DNA from: Synechococcus sp. UW140
Lineage (GTDB): Bacteria; Cyanobacteriota; Cyanobacteriia; PCC-6307; Cyanobiaceae
Direction: 5' to 3'
Length of the DNA: 64,000 nucleotides
Assembly: GCF_900474295.1 (NCBI RefSeq)
Contig: NZ_UCOB01000003.1
Coordinates: 62,001-126,000, forward strand
This document shows positions 46,498 through 51,544 of the stretch, piece after piece. The position numbers and the translations under genes were made by a program. The notes below the pieces were generated by a model. The model searched no databases. It was not told the origin of the DNA and saw nothing but the letters and a program-made list of their open reading frames with translations. Every line of letters begins with the position of its first letter. Positions within the stretch are counted from its first letter, which is position 1.

Positions 46498-46499
46498 CC
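46459..46499. other. attL core
   Basis: 41-bp sequence beginning CAGGTCGATCACTGGGGCTC and ending GCGGTTCACCC, identical to 62034-62074 in the same orientation. The flanks differ immediately outside. It lies in the 5' end of a small protein frame, not in a tRNA. It marks the left boundary of the integrated element. Confidence 0.92.
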
Positions 46500-46539
46500 C
46501 TTTCCACGACTGGGTTCTTGTTGAGACACATCCTGAGAA

Positions 46540-46574
46540 GTACCCACAAAAGTACCCACAGAACGGTACCCACA
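46540..46574. promoter_or_regulatory. Integrase arm-type sites, left (three copies)
   Basis: Three direct copies of GTACCCACA at 46540, 46552 and 46566, spaced 12 and 14 bp, 41 bp inside the attL core. The same 9-mer occurs three times inside attR in the same orientation. This fits arm-type binding sites of a lambda-like tyrosine integrase. The assignment rests on pattern and position. Confidence 0.78.
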
Positions 46575-46610
46575 GTTTTGTTTTGTTAAGAGTGTCGGTG
46601 GGGTTATGAG

Positions 46611-46619
46611 GGCTGGTGC
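46611..46619 (-). promoter_or_regulatory. Candidate element promoter P1 (outward at left end)
   Basis: Minus-strand GCACCAGCC followed by CTCATAA, one of five motif copies. It lies downstream of the last element gene and points through attL into the small chromosomal gene at 46306-46497, so it could transcribe that gene. Confidence 0.5.
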
Positions 46620-46635
46620 TGGTACTGGGACGGCA

Positions 46636-46776
46636 TCACTCGTTGGGCTCTGGGAACAGGTTGCCTTCTTGGTCCAACACCTCCACGACTTGGACAACCT
46701 TGAGGTACTGGCAGCCGACGTCCTCTTCATCGACCTCTTCGATCTGAAGCCTCTTTAGATATTGAGAGGCGCTCAT
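46636..46776 (-). CDS. Small acidic element protein
   Basis: 46 aa, ATG at 46776: MSASQYLKRLQIEEVDEEDV, then GCQYLKVVQVVEVLDQEG and NLFPEPNE. A short strand-rich acidic protein with one Cys. Its ATG overlaps the stop of the upstream coiled-coil gene (ATGA at 46773-46776), which supports translation. It is the last gene of the left operon. Function unknown. Confidence 0.65.
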   Translation of the reverse strand: MSASQYLKRLQIEEVDEEDVGCQYLKVVQVVEVLDQEGNLFPEPNE

Positions 46777-47027
46777 GACCCAACAGGCGTTGAGTGGGTC
46801 CTGAGGTTGGTACCCGTCACATTGAGATTCAGGTTCACATCGATGGCATTATTGGCCAGACCTTCAGTGGCCGTCTTCAACAGTTCAAGTTCAGCGATCT
46901 GTTGAGGGATACGGTCCAACTCAGCTTGGATCGAGAGGATCTGTTGCTCATAGCTGGTCTTGGCAGCTTGTAGATCTGCAATTTGGTCATTGATACCATC
47001 AAGGATTTGGTTGTAGTTGTGAGTCAT
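46773..47027 (-). CDS. Coiled-coil element protein
   Basis: 84 aa from ATG 47027 (MTHNYNQILDGIND). Heptad-like helix over about residues 12-60 (IADLQAAKTSYEQQILSIQAELDRIPQQIAELELL), then a beta-like tail rich in Asn and Thr. Both ends overlap neighbours by 4 bp (ATGA), part of a tightly packed operon. No family recognised; a structural or DNA-organising role is conceivable. Confidence 0.7.
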   Translation of the reverse strand: MTHNYNQILDGINDQIADLQAAKTSYEQQILSIQAELDRIPQQIAELELLKTATEGLANNAIDVNLNLNVTGTNLRTHSTPVGS

Positions 47028-47314
47028 AGTGATGTAGTAATAAGGTTTTTCTTGGCGTTGTCTATCTTCAAAAATGCGATCCACTGTTGAATGGAGCGGG
47101 AAGTCATATGGACCAACATCACCTTATGCGGGCCATCAACATAGGCAGAGTATTTGTCCATTAACTCAACAGCAGATTGGTGAGCATCAGCAAGATCTTG
47201 GATCAGTAGCTCACGCTGGAGTCCACTAGCTTCTCTTAGCTCTTTAAGAGCAGACACAAAGCGTTTATGGTGTACGTCTATTTGAGACGTCAGGTAAGTT
47301 CGATTTACTTTCAT
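47024..47314 (-). CDS. Hypothetical helical element protein
   Basis: 96 aa, mostly helical and basic, with no membrane segment: SQIDVHHKRFVSALKELREAS, LLIQDLADAHQSAVELMDKY, IQQWIAFLKIDNAKKN. The stop overlaps the next gene by 4 bp. It is the first gene downstream of candidate promoter P2 and a roughly 290-nt leader. Not recognised. Confidence 0.65.
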   Translation of the reverse strand: MKVNRTYLTSQIDVHHKRFVSALKELREASGLQRELLIQDLADAHQSAVELMDKYSAYVDGPHKVMLVHMTSRSIQQWIAFLKIDNAKKNLITTSL

Positions 47315-47622
47315 TTGTATTGATTAAAAAATTGCCACTACCTGAACTTGCATCAGGATTGATCTCTTCAGGTCCGAGTCCACCCTTCTCATTCCCTTAG
47401 AGATCGTTCGTCTATACGCAGCGGCTTGTAGAGACAGAGAAGAGAACTTAATGCTAATTAGAAAAATTCCCTGCCTCAAAGTCTTCTGACAGACCTAAAA
47501 GGTCAAATCACATAACTACTCTGATTTGCATGATCAATTTAAGAAGAGAGACTCCTGGTCAATTCTCCTAGCGGTGTGCATCCCGCTGTTATTTATTTAG
47601 GTGGCTGGTGCCAGGAAGATTA
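47315..47622. other. Noncoding leader between two element operon segments
   Basis: 308 bp without a gene. It contains candidate promoter P2 (47603-47611), then, going in the gene direction, a hairpin AGCGG/CCGCT about 20 nt downstream of it, and a CCTGA/TCAGG hairpin near 47341-47357. It looks like a structured 5' leader of the downstream genes. Confidence 0.55.
47603..47611 (-). promoter_or_regulatory. Candidate element promoter P2
   Basis: Minus-strand GCACCAGCC preceded by CCTG and followed by ACCTAAATAAATAA. It lies just downstream of the gene at 47623 and 290 bp upstream of the gene starting at 47314. It is one of five same-orientation copies. Confidence 0.55.
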
Positions 47623-48030
47623 CTAATACTCGCCTGAATAGTAGTAATACTGTTGGACAGCCTCTTGATACTCCGCTTCATCACACAGCTCTTCAAAGAG
47701 CGCTACATCCTCATCAGACGCATCAGTCAAAAGAGAGACCATATGACGATCTTCTCCAGACATAGCGCCATCTCCATACTCCAGGCCATCAAGGAACAAC
47801 TCTTCTGCGATTGAGCCCTCCTCTTGGCCTTGAACAAAGATCTTGTCCTTCTGCACCTTCCTTAGGTGTTTGACAGGCTTCTGGTACTTGATGCCCATAT
47901 CAGCAAGACCAGCTTTGATGCCAGTTGGTTGCCGTGTAGGAGTAACTCGTTTGGATCTAACAGTTGCCTCTTCGACTTTCAATCGTGAAGACAGTGGAGG
48001 GCGTTGCTTATATCCATAGTGCTCATTCAT
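47623..48030 (-). CDS. Hypothetical element protein with acidic C-terminus
   Basis: 135 aa from ATG 48030, overlapping the previous stop (TGATG). The N-terminal half is basic and Ser/Thr/Arg-rich (RSKRVTPTRQPTGIK); the C-terminal half is strongly acidic with Tyr at the end (EAVQQYYYYSGEY). That charge split resembles nucleic-acid-binding or capsid accessory proteins but no family is recognised. Confidence 0.65.
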   Translation of the reverse strand: MNEHYGYKQRPPLSSRLKVEEATVRSKRVTPTRQPTGIKAGLADMGIKYQKPVKHLRKVQKDKIFVQGQEEGSIAEELFLDGLEYGDGAMSGEDRHMVSLLTDASDEDVALFEELCDEAEYQEAVQQYYYYSGEY

Positions 48031-48410
48031 CACTCTTGACCAATTTGGAACACATAGTTTGCATATCCATCAAATGCTTTCAGTACGTCCTCTTTGGTGA
48101 CAGCAACAACGCCAAGAGCCACCTGCAATGACAAGACTGTCGTCAATGCGATGCTTTCACGAGTATTGAGCAAGTCAGTAATAGTCAGGTCACAGAGCCC
48201 AAGTCGTGAGTTCACTCTGTAGATCGTGTCTGCTTTAATTGTTGAGCCACCAATGCTTGGCTTTGGTTCCGGCGTGTGGGCAGCCTTGATAGCGTTATAA
48301 GCATTCTTGAGGATATGCTTCTGTTCGTCATCCAAACGCACCCTGCAGCTACAAAGGTATTGAAGTTTGCTAGTTGGTTTGGCACTTGTAAAAGTCATTG
48401 GCTTGTTCAT
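48030..48410 (-). CDS. Hypothetical element protein
   Basis: 126 aa, mixed alpha/beta, no membrane helix. It contains SCRVRLDDEQKHILKNAYNAIKAAHTPEPKPSIGGSTIKADTIYRVNSRLGLCDL. It overlaps both neighbours (48027-48033 and 48407-48410), confirming the operon. No homology recognised. Confidence 0.65.
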   Translation of the reverse strand: MNKPMTFTSAKPTSKLQYLCSCRVRLDDEQKHILKNAYNAIKAAHTPEPKPSIGGSTIKADTIYRVNSRLGLCDLTITDLLNTRESIALTTVLSLQVALGVVAVTKEDVLKAFDGYANYVFQIGQE

Positions 48411-48736
48411 TGTTTTGATTTAGTACGGGGTCTGATAGCTCGACGCGATAGGTCAGCATTATTGGCATCAAGAATTGATTGTTCAAACTCGATGGCTTTA
48501 GGGTTTGATCCAAGGATCGGTACGTCAGTCAGCGATTCTCGTCTCTTGTGATGCTGTTGGTTCTGCAGCTTGATCTCATTAGGAGTGACGCCGCTGTGTT
48601 CAACACGCAGGCCTCCTATCCCATGAGATTCATTAGGTTCTAGCTGTGGTGTCTCAAGTGCAATTAATTCACCAGCAGCATCAACAGTGAGATCACAAGA
48701 ACAACAAGGACAAACAAGATAAAGTTCATCTTCCAT
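48407..48736 (-). CDS. Small Cys-cluster (zinc-ribbon-like) element protein
   Basis: 109 aa. The N-terminus ELYLVCPCCSCDLTVD has four Cys in six residues, the shape of a short metal-binding knuckle; no second Cys pair is visible, so a complete zinc ribbon would need a dimer. The C-terminal part is basic (RRAIRPRTKSKQ). It starts on the stop of the RHH-like gene (TGATG). Confidence 0.6.
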   Translation of the reverse strand: MEDELYLVCPCCSCDLTVDAAGELIALETPQLEPNESHGIGGLRVEHSGVTPNEIKLQNQQHHKRRESLTDVPILGSNPKAIEFEQSILDANNADLSRRAIRPRTKSKQ

Positions 48737-49095
48737 CAGCCAATCCTACGAATTCTTGTCTTTGCAGAAGGACCAACAATTTTATTCGTAGGTTCCAAAC
48801 CAATGGATGGTGTGTCAATCGAAGGCATTCCGATCTTTTGATTGACGATCTTGCTCTCTACTTCATTCCGTAGATACTCTTTCCAATCAATACGACGAGA
48901 AGCAGCAAGACGTTTCAAAGTCTCAATAGCATCAGCCGACAACTTCATTGAGAAGGTTGCTGACTTTTGTGCTTGTTTGATCTTTGATTCAATCTCTTGG
49001 GCTGGTGCTGATGGAGGTTTCACAGCATCAGCATTAATCAACGCTTCAACAGTTGAAGGATCACTCAGGTTTAGTTCAGGGTTGTTGTTAGTCAT
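48736..49095 (-). CDS. Ribbon-helix-helix-like element regulator
   Basis: 119 aa. The middle fits a CopG/MetJ-type ribbon-helix-helix: SATFSMKLSADAIETLKRLAASRRIDWKEYLRNEVESKIV, with a strand followed by two helices. The N-terminal 35 residues are polar and Pro-rich. It is positioned between the scaffold-like gene and the small Cys-cluster gene. A DNA-binding regulator of the element is likely; target sites unknown. Confidence 0.7.
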   Translation of the reverse strand: MTNNNPELNLSDPSTVEALINADAVKPPSAPAQEIESKIKQAQKSATFSMKLSADAIETLKRLAASRRIDWKEYLRNEVESKIVNQKIGMPSIDTPSIGLEPTNKIVGPSAKTRIRRIG

Positions 49096-49100
49096 TTAAA

Positions 49101-49799
49101 TCAGTAAATAGAATTTTGGTATTGCTCAGACAACCAGTTGATCATTTGAGATTTATAGTCATGGTCGGGACTATCCATAGCCCTGTCGTAAGCTTCGATA
49201 TCTTGAGGACGAAGATTTTCTGCAGCCCACTCAGTCATTGCCTGGTAATTCTCATCTCCAAAATGCTCAAGGACAGACTCATTGAATTGAATATCTAGTT
49301 CGTCCTGTTCAGACTCTTCTTCGATCTCTTGCTCAGGTTCTGAATACTCTTCGTACGCATCTTCACCAGACCAGTTCTCCAGATAATAGTTGTAGAGATT
49401 TAAGATGGCTTCTTCCATGACTGGGTAGTCATTGGATGCCATGATCTGATCAAACTCTTGGATCTGTTCTGGATTGAGATTCTGAGACCCCCATTGCTTA
49501 AGATCATTAAAGGCATCATCACCACCAACAAGACCACGAAGTTGCTCGAGATCATATTCAGGTAACTCAGCTCCCCTTAGAAAATCTTCGGAGTGAGTCG
49601 TGTCGTATTCATGTTCGACATCCCCGTTGAATTCATTGAACGTAAGTAGTTCATCCTGGTGTCGATCAAATTCAGTAAGGACAGCATCTCTTTGTCCTGC
49701 CCAATCGATATTGGCATTATCGTAAGAGATCACCTCTTCGCCTGTAGTTGGATCAAGAGAGATATCGGGGGTTACTGTTGCCCCATGGTTAAAGTTCAT
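49101..49799 (-). CDS. Protein with two tandem T7-like scaffold C-terminal domains
   Basis: 232 aa from ATG 49799 (an upstream TTG at 49811 is less likely). Two related segments of about 55 residues are visible: GGDDAFNDLKQWGSQNLNPE ... FDQIMASNDYPVMEEAILNLYNYYL and FGDENYQAMTEWAAENLRPQ ... YDRAMDSPDHDYKSQMINWLSEQY. Both match the conserved pattern of T7 gp9-type capsid scaffolding proteins (Gly-Gly/Asp, then Trp-x3-Asn-Leu, then Asp-x2-Met, then Ala-Ile-x2-Leu-x3-Tyr). The rest is very acidic, also as in gp9. There is no capsid gene beside it. Confidence 0.68.
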   Translation of the reverse strand: MNFNHGATVTPDISLDPTTGEEVISYDNANIDWAGQRDAVLTEFDRHQDELLTFNEFNGDVEHEYDTTHSEDFLRGAELPEYDLEQLRGLVGGDDAFNDLKQWGSQNLNPEQIQEFDQIMASNDYPVMEEAILNLYNYYLENWSGEDAYEEYSEPEQEIEEESEQDELDIQFNESVLEHFGDENYQAMTEWAAENLRPQDIEAYDRAMDSPDHDYKSQMINWLSEQYQNSIY

Positions 49800-49868
49800 T
49801 ATTAAAGTCAAATAAAGTGTTCAGTAAAATCAGTCAGACTGTAGTTGTCTAACTAAGTATTGGTTGGT

Positions 49869-50014
49869 TAAGGGAGTGCGAACAACTGCAACTCCCTTAT
49901 CGGTAGATAGGTAATTGAAAACCAAGAAAAGGATTCCTTGGGAAACTAGAAATTACATGACCCGAGTAATTAGTTGCATAACAACTAGAAAGGTTTCGCG
50001 ATGACAAGGAAACC
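49869..50014. other. Cluster of four hairpins upstream of the scaffold-like gene
   Basis: Four inverted repeats in 146 bp: TAAGGGAGT/ACTCCCTTA (49869-49899, 9 bp), AATTAC/GTAATT (49951-49971), AGTTG/CAACT (49972-49986) and GGTTTC/GAAACC (49992-50014). No reading frame covers the stretch. It could be a transcript-processing region, a terminator set or a replication signal. Confidence 0.55.
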
Positions 50015-50059
50015 CTCAAAAGCTTTTATCGTCTTCATTTGGTTTGGACGGTGTTGGTG

Positions 50060-50281
50060 TCAGGTCATTTCAAGCTGCTTATCTGCCTGAAACTGCCTCA
50101 TCACACCAGCCATGACAAACGTTGGCAAATCTGCTGCTCGCTTCTCATTGTTAGGTTCTTGATGGTTGATACAGTTCAATACTTCATCCGCTTCCCAGTC
50201 AATAGGAAATGGAGTAGTCCTGCTGTACTTCCTTTCGATGTAATCCTTGCAGGATTGAACCTGCTCAGTATGGTTACTCAT
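50060..50281 (-). CDS. Small hypothetical element protein
   Basis: 73 aa, polar: EQVQSCKDYIERKYSRTT, DEVLNCINHQEPNNEKRAAD and a short helix at the end. Soluble; two Cys. Not recognised. It is 21 bp downstream of the gene at 50303-50803, same operon. Confidence 0.55.
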   Translation of the reverse strand: MSNHTEQVQSCKDYIERKYSRTTPFPIDWEADEVLNCINHQEPNNEKRAADLPTFVMAGVMRQFQADKQLEMT

Positions 50282-50302
50282 AATTGATAGCTCTACTGTC
50301 TA

Positions 50303-50803
50303 TTAAAAGTCAATGTCACATTCACGTTCAGGACGACCAAGGTCAGGCAATGGTGTCTTCTCGTAAAAGTCAATGTACTGTGCATGAAGATAGATCATGC
50401 CATCTTCACGATCATGGAAGTTAGCCCTAACAGACACCTGTGGACTAGGTTGAAAGAATGGTCCGTCAGTGTCATCAGGATCTATATTTAACTTTGGTGC
50501 AAAGAGTTGGCTTGTAAATAAAGATCCATCTCTTTTCTCGTAGTTTGGCCTGGGCTCTTTCATTGAGTCTGAACCCATTGACATCAACACCTCAGATAAA
50601 GCCCTCTCTCCTGCTTCATACAACATATGCATAGCGCCCATGTCCAATGGTTGATACTGGGCAATAAACTCGCCATAACGATTTGGTCTAACAAGAAAGT
50701 CACTGTCAATTAGATAAGCATCGAAACTTATTTCATGCTCACTTGGCACTAAGACAGACTGGTCATTAAAAAAGGTTTTACGTTCAGAATAAGTAAAGTT
50801 CAT
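50303..50803 (-). CDS. Hypothetical element protein with acidic aromatic tail
   Basis: 166 aa, beta-rich with PNRYGEFIAQYQPLDMGAMHML and PSPQVSVRANFHDREDGMIYLHAQYIDFYEK. The last residues are ERECDIDF: acidic and ending in Phe, as in bacterial SSB and T7 gp2.5. That makes a single-stranded-DNA-binding role thinkable, but the OB-fold cannot be confirmed by eye. Confidence 0.5.
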   Translation of the reverse strand: MNFTYSERKTFFNDQSVLVPSEHEISFDAYLIDSDFLVRPNRYGEFIAQYQPLDMGAMHMLYEAGERALSEVLMSMGSDSMKEPRPNYEKRDGSLFTSQLFAPKLNIDPDDTDGPFFQPSPQVSVRANFHDREDGMIYLHAQYIDFYEKTPLPDLGRPERECDIDF

Positions 50804-50826
50804 TAGGAATCAATTTAGTTTTAAGT

Positions 50827-51120
50827 TTATACAGTAATCACATTGTCAACACCGTATTTATTGACAAACATATTGACAACAGAAATAAGACTCCGTTGTT
50901 CAGTTTGCTCTTTAATACCTACGATATTATTGATTTGTAGTGTACCTTTAACGCTTGGATTCAATCCTGAGTTAATGGCTGCAATACGCTTTGAAGGATT
51001 GTTGGCTTGTCCAATGACGAACTTGCCAGAATGCAGTTGTACTACAAAGACAAAATCTGGACGGTAAGTCTTCGGTGCAGTGGATTGCTTTGTTTGGGTG
51101 GTATTAGAAATGGCTTGCAT
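50827..51120 (-). CDS. GIY-YIG-like small protein, probably non-catalytic
   Basis: 97 aa. FVFVVQLHSGKFVIGQANNPSKRIAAINSGLNP follows the GIY-YIG nuclease layout: the first strand motif is FVV instead of GIY, the second VIG in place of YIG, and the Arg of the R-x3-N helix is kept (SKRIAAIN). The catalytic Glu region is not obvious. Similar small proteins occur in cyanophages. It is the first gene after the double-hairpin region. Confidence 0.6.
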   Translation of the reverse strand: MQAISNTTQTKQSTAPKTYRPDFVFVVQLHSGKFVIGQANNPSKRIAAINSGLNPSVKGTLQINNIVGIKEQTEQRSLISVVNMFVNKYGVDNVITV

Positions 51121-51161
51121 AATTAATTAGCAATAAGGTTTAGCAATTCAAATGTGATAGG

Positions 51162-51170
51162 GGCTGGTGC
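51162..51170 (-). promoter_or_regulatory. Candidate element promoter P3
   Basis: Minus-strand GCACCAGCC followed by CCTATCACATTTG and an AT-rich stretch up to the ATG at 51120. It also forms one arm of the outer stem of hairpin copy 1. Confidence 0.52.
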
Positions 51171-51246
51171 AGGGGCTATTAGTGCAGGGCAATCATGCAC
51201 ATTTCATGTGCTCTATTGCAGGGCACTAGTCTCCCTGGCATCAGTC
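51162..51246 (+). ncRNA. Structured element, copy 1 (85-nt hairpin)
   Basis: The outer stem is GGCTGGTGC/GCATCAGTC (9 pairs, two G-U in the plus-strand RNA). Inside it are AGTGC/GCACT, a symmetric AGG/AGG loop, GCAAT/ATTGC, a 3x3 loop and GCACAT/ATGTGC closed by TTC. Copy 2 keeps this layout with compensatory changes. The G-U pairs favour a plus-strand RNA, or the DNA itself may fold. Confidence 0.72.
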
Positions 51247-51259
51247 TTTTATCTATTAA

Positions 51260-51268
51260 GGCTGGTGC
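51260..51268 (-). promoter_or_regulatory. Candidate element promoter P4
   Basis: Minus-strand GCACCAGCC preceded by TACTA and followed by TTAATAGATAAAAG. It lies 98 bp upstream of P3, giving two tandem motif copies between the polymerase gene and the main operon. Confidence 0.52.
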
Positions 51269-51343
51269 TAGTACAGTTAGTGCAGGGGAGTCCTGCTCAT
51301 TTCATGAGCCCTACTCCAGGGCACTGACCGCTTGGCATCAGTC
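51260..51343 (+). ncRNA. Structured element, copy 2 (84-nt hairpin)
   Basis: Same architecture as copy 1: outer GGCTGGTGC/GCATCAGTC, AGTGC/GCACT, AGG/AGG, then GGAGT/ACTCC and GCTCAT/ATGAGC with a TTC loop. Relative to copy 1 the middle stem has two compensatory pair swaps and the inner stem one. Base pairing is conserved while the sequence changes. Confidence 0.72.
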
Positions 51344-51544
51344 CTAATCTAGGTTTAACTCGTCGAACTTGCCCTTCGGGCGTTCTCCTCGTATAACACT
51401 AGGTTTTGTTTGTCTATTTGGGATTCTCCTCCCCCTCTTCATAGTACTGTCAAGTTTGGAGGAGGTGAATTTGTTGTCTATTTTTTACCCCTTCCTTATA
51501 GATGATATTTTATTTGCATCGTGGTATTGGAAAGAGGTGTGTCT
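51344..51544. other. Noncoding region downstream of the RNA polymerase gene
   Basis: About 200 bp without a gene. A GCCCTTCGGGC hairpin at 51371-51381 and an AT-rich stretch are present. With the two hairpins it fills the gap between the polymerase gene and the next operon. I see no other feature. Confidence 0.4.

Noticed and set aside
46459-46499. attL core as the 3' end of a tRNA or tmRNA gene
   Set aside because: GGTTCACCC looks slightly like a T-arm, but no cloverleaf, acceptor stem or anticodon loop can be drawn in the core plus either flank, and the tmRNA tag reading is absent.
46494-46730. 78-codon minus-strand frame running over the left arm sites
   Set aside because: Its end reads the arm repeats (VGTFVGT) and the rest lacks protein-like composition; a better supported 46-aa gene covers the same DNA in another frame.
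48996-49012. Sixth copy of the promoter-like motif inside the RHH-like gene
   Set aside because: It is within coding sequence (codons for PSAPAQE) and lacks the AT-rich tail, so it was not counted with the five intergenic copies.
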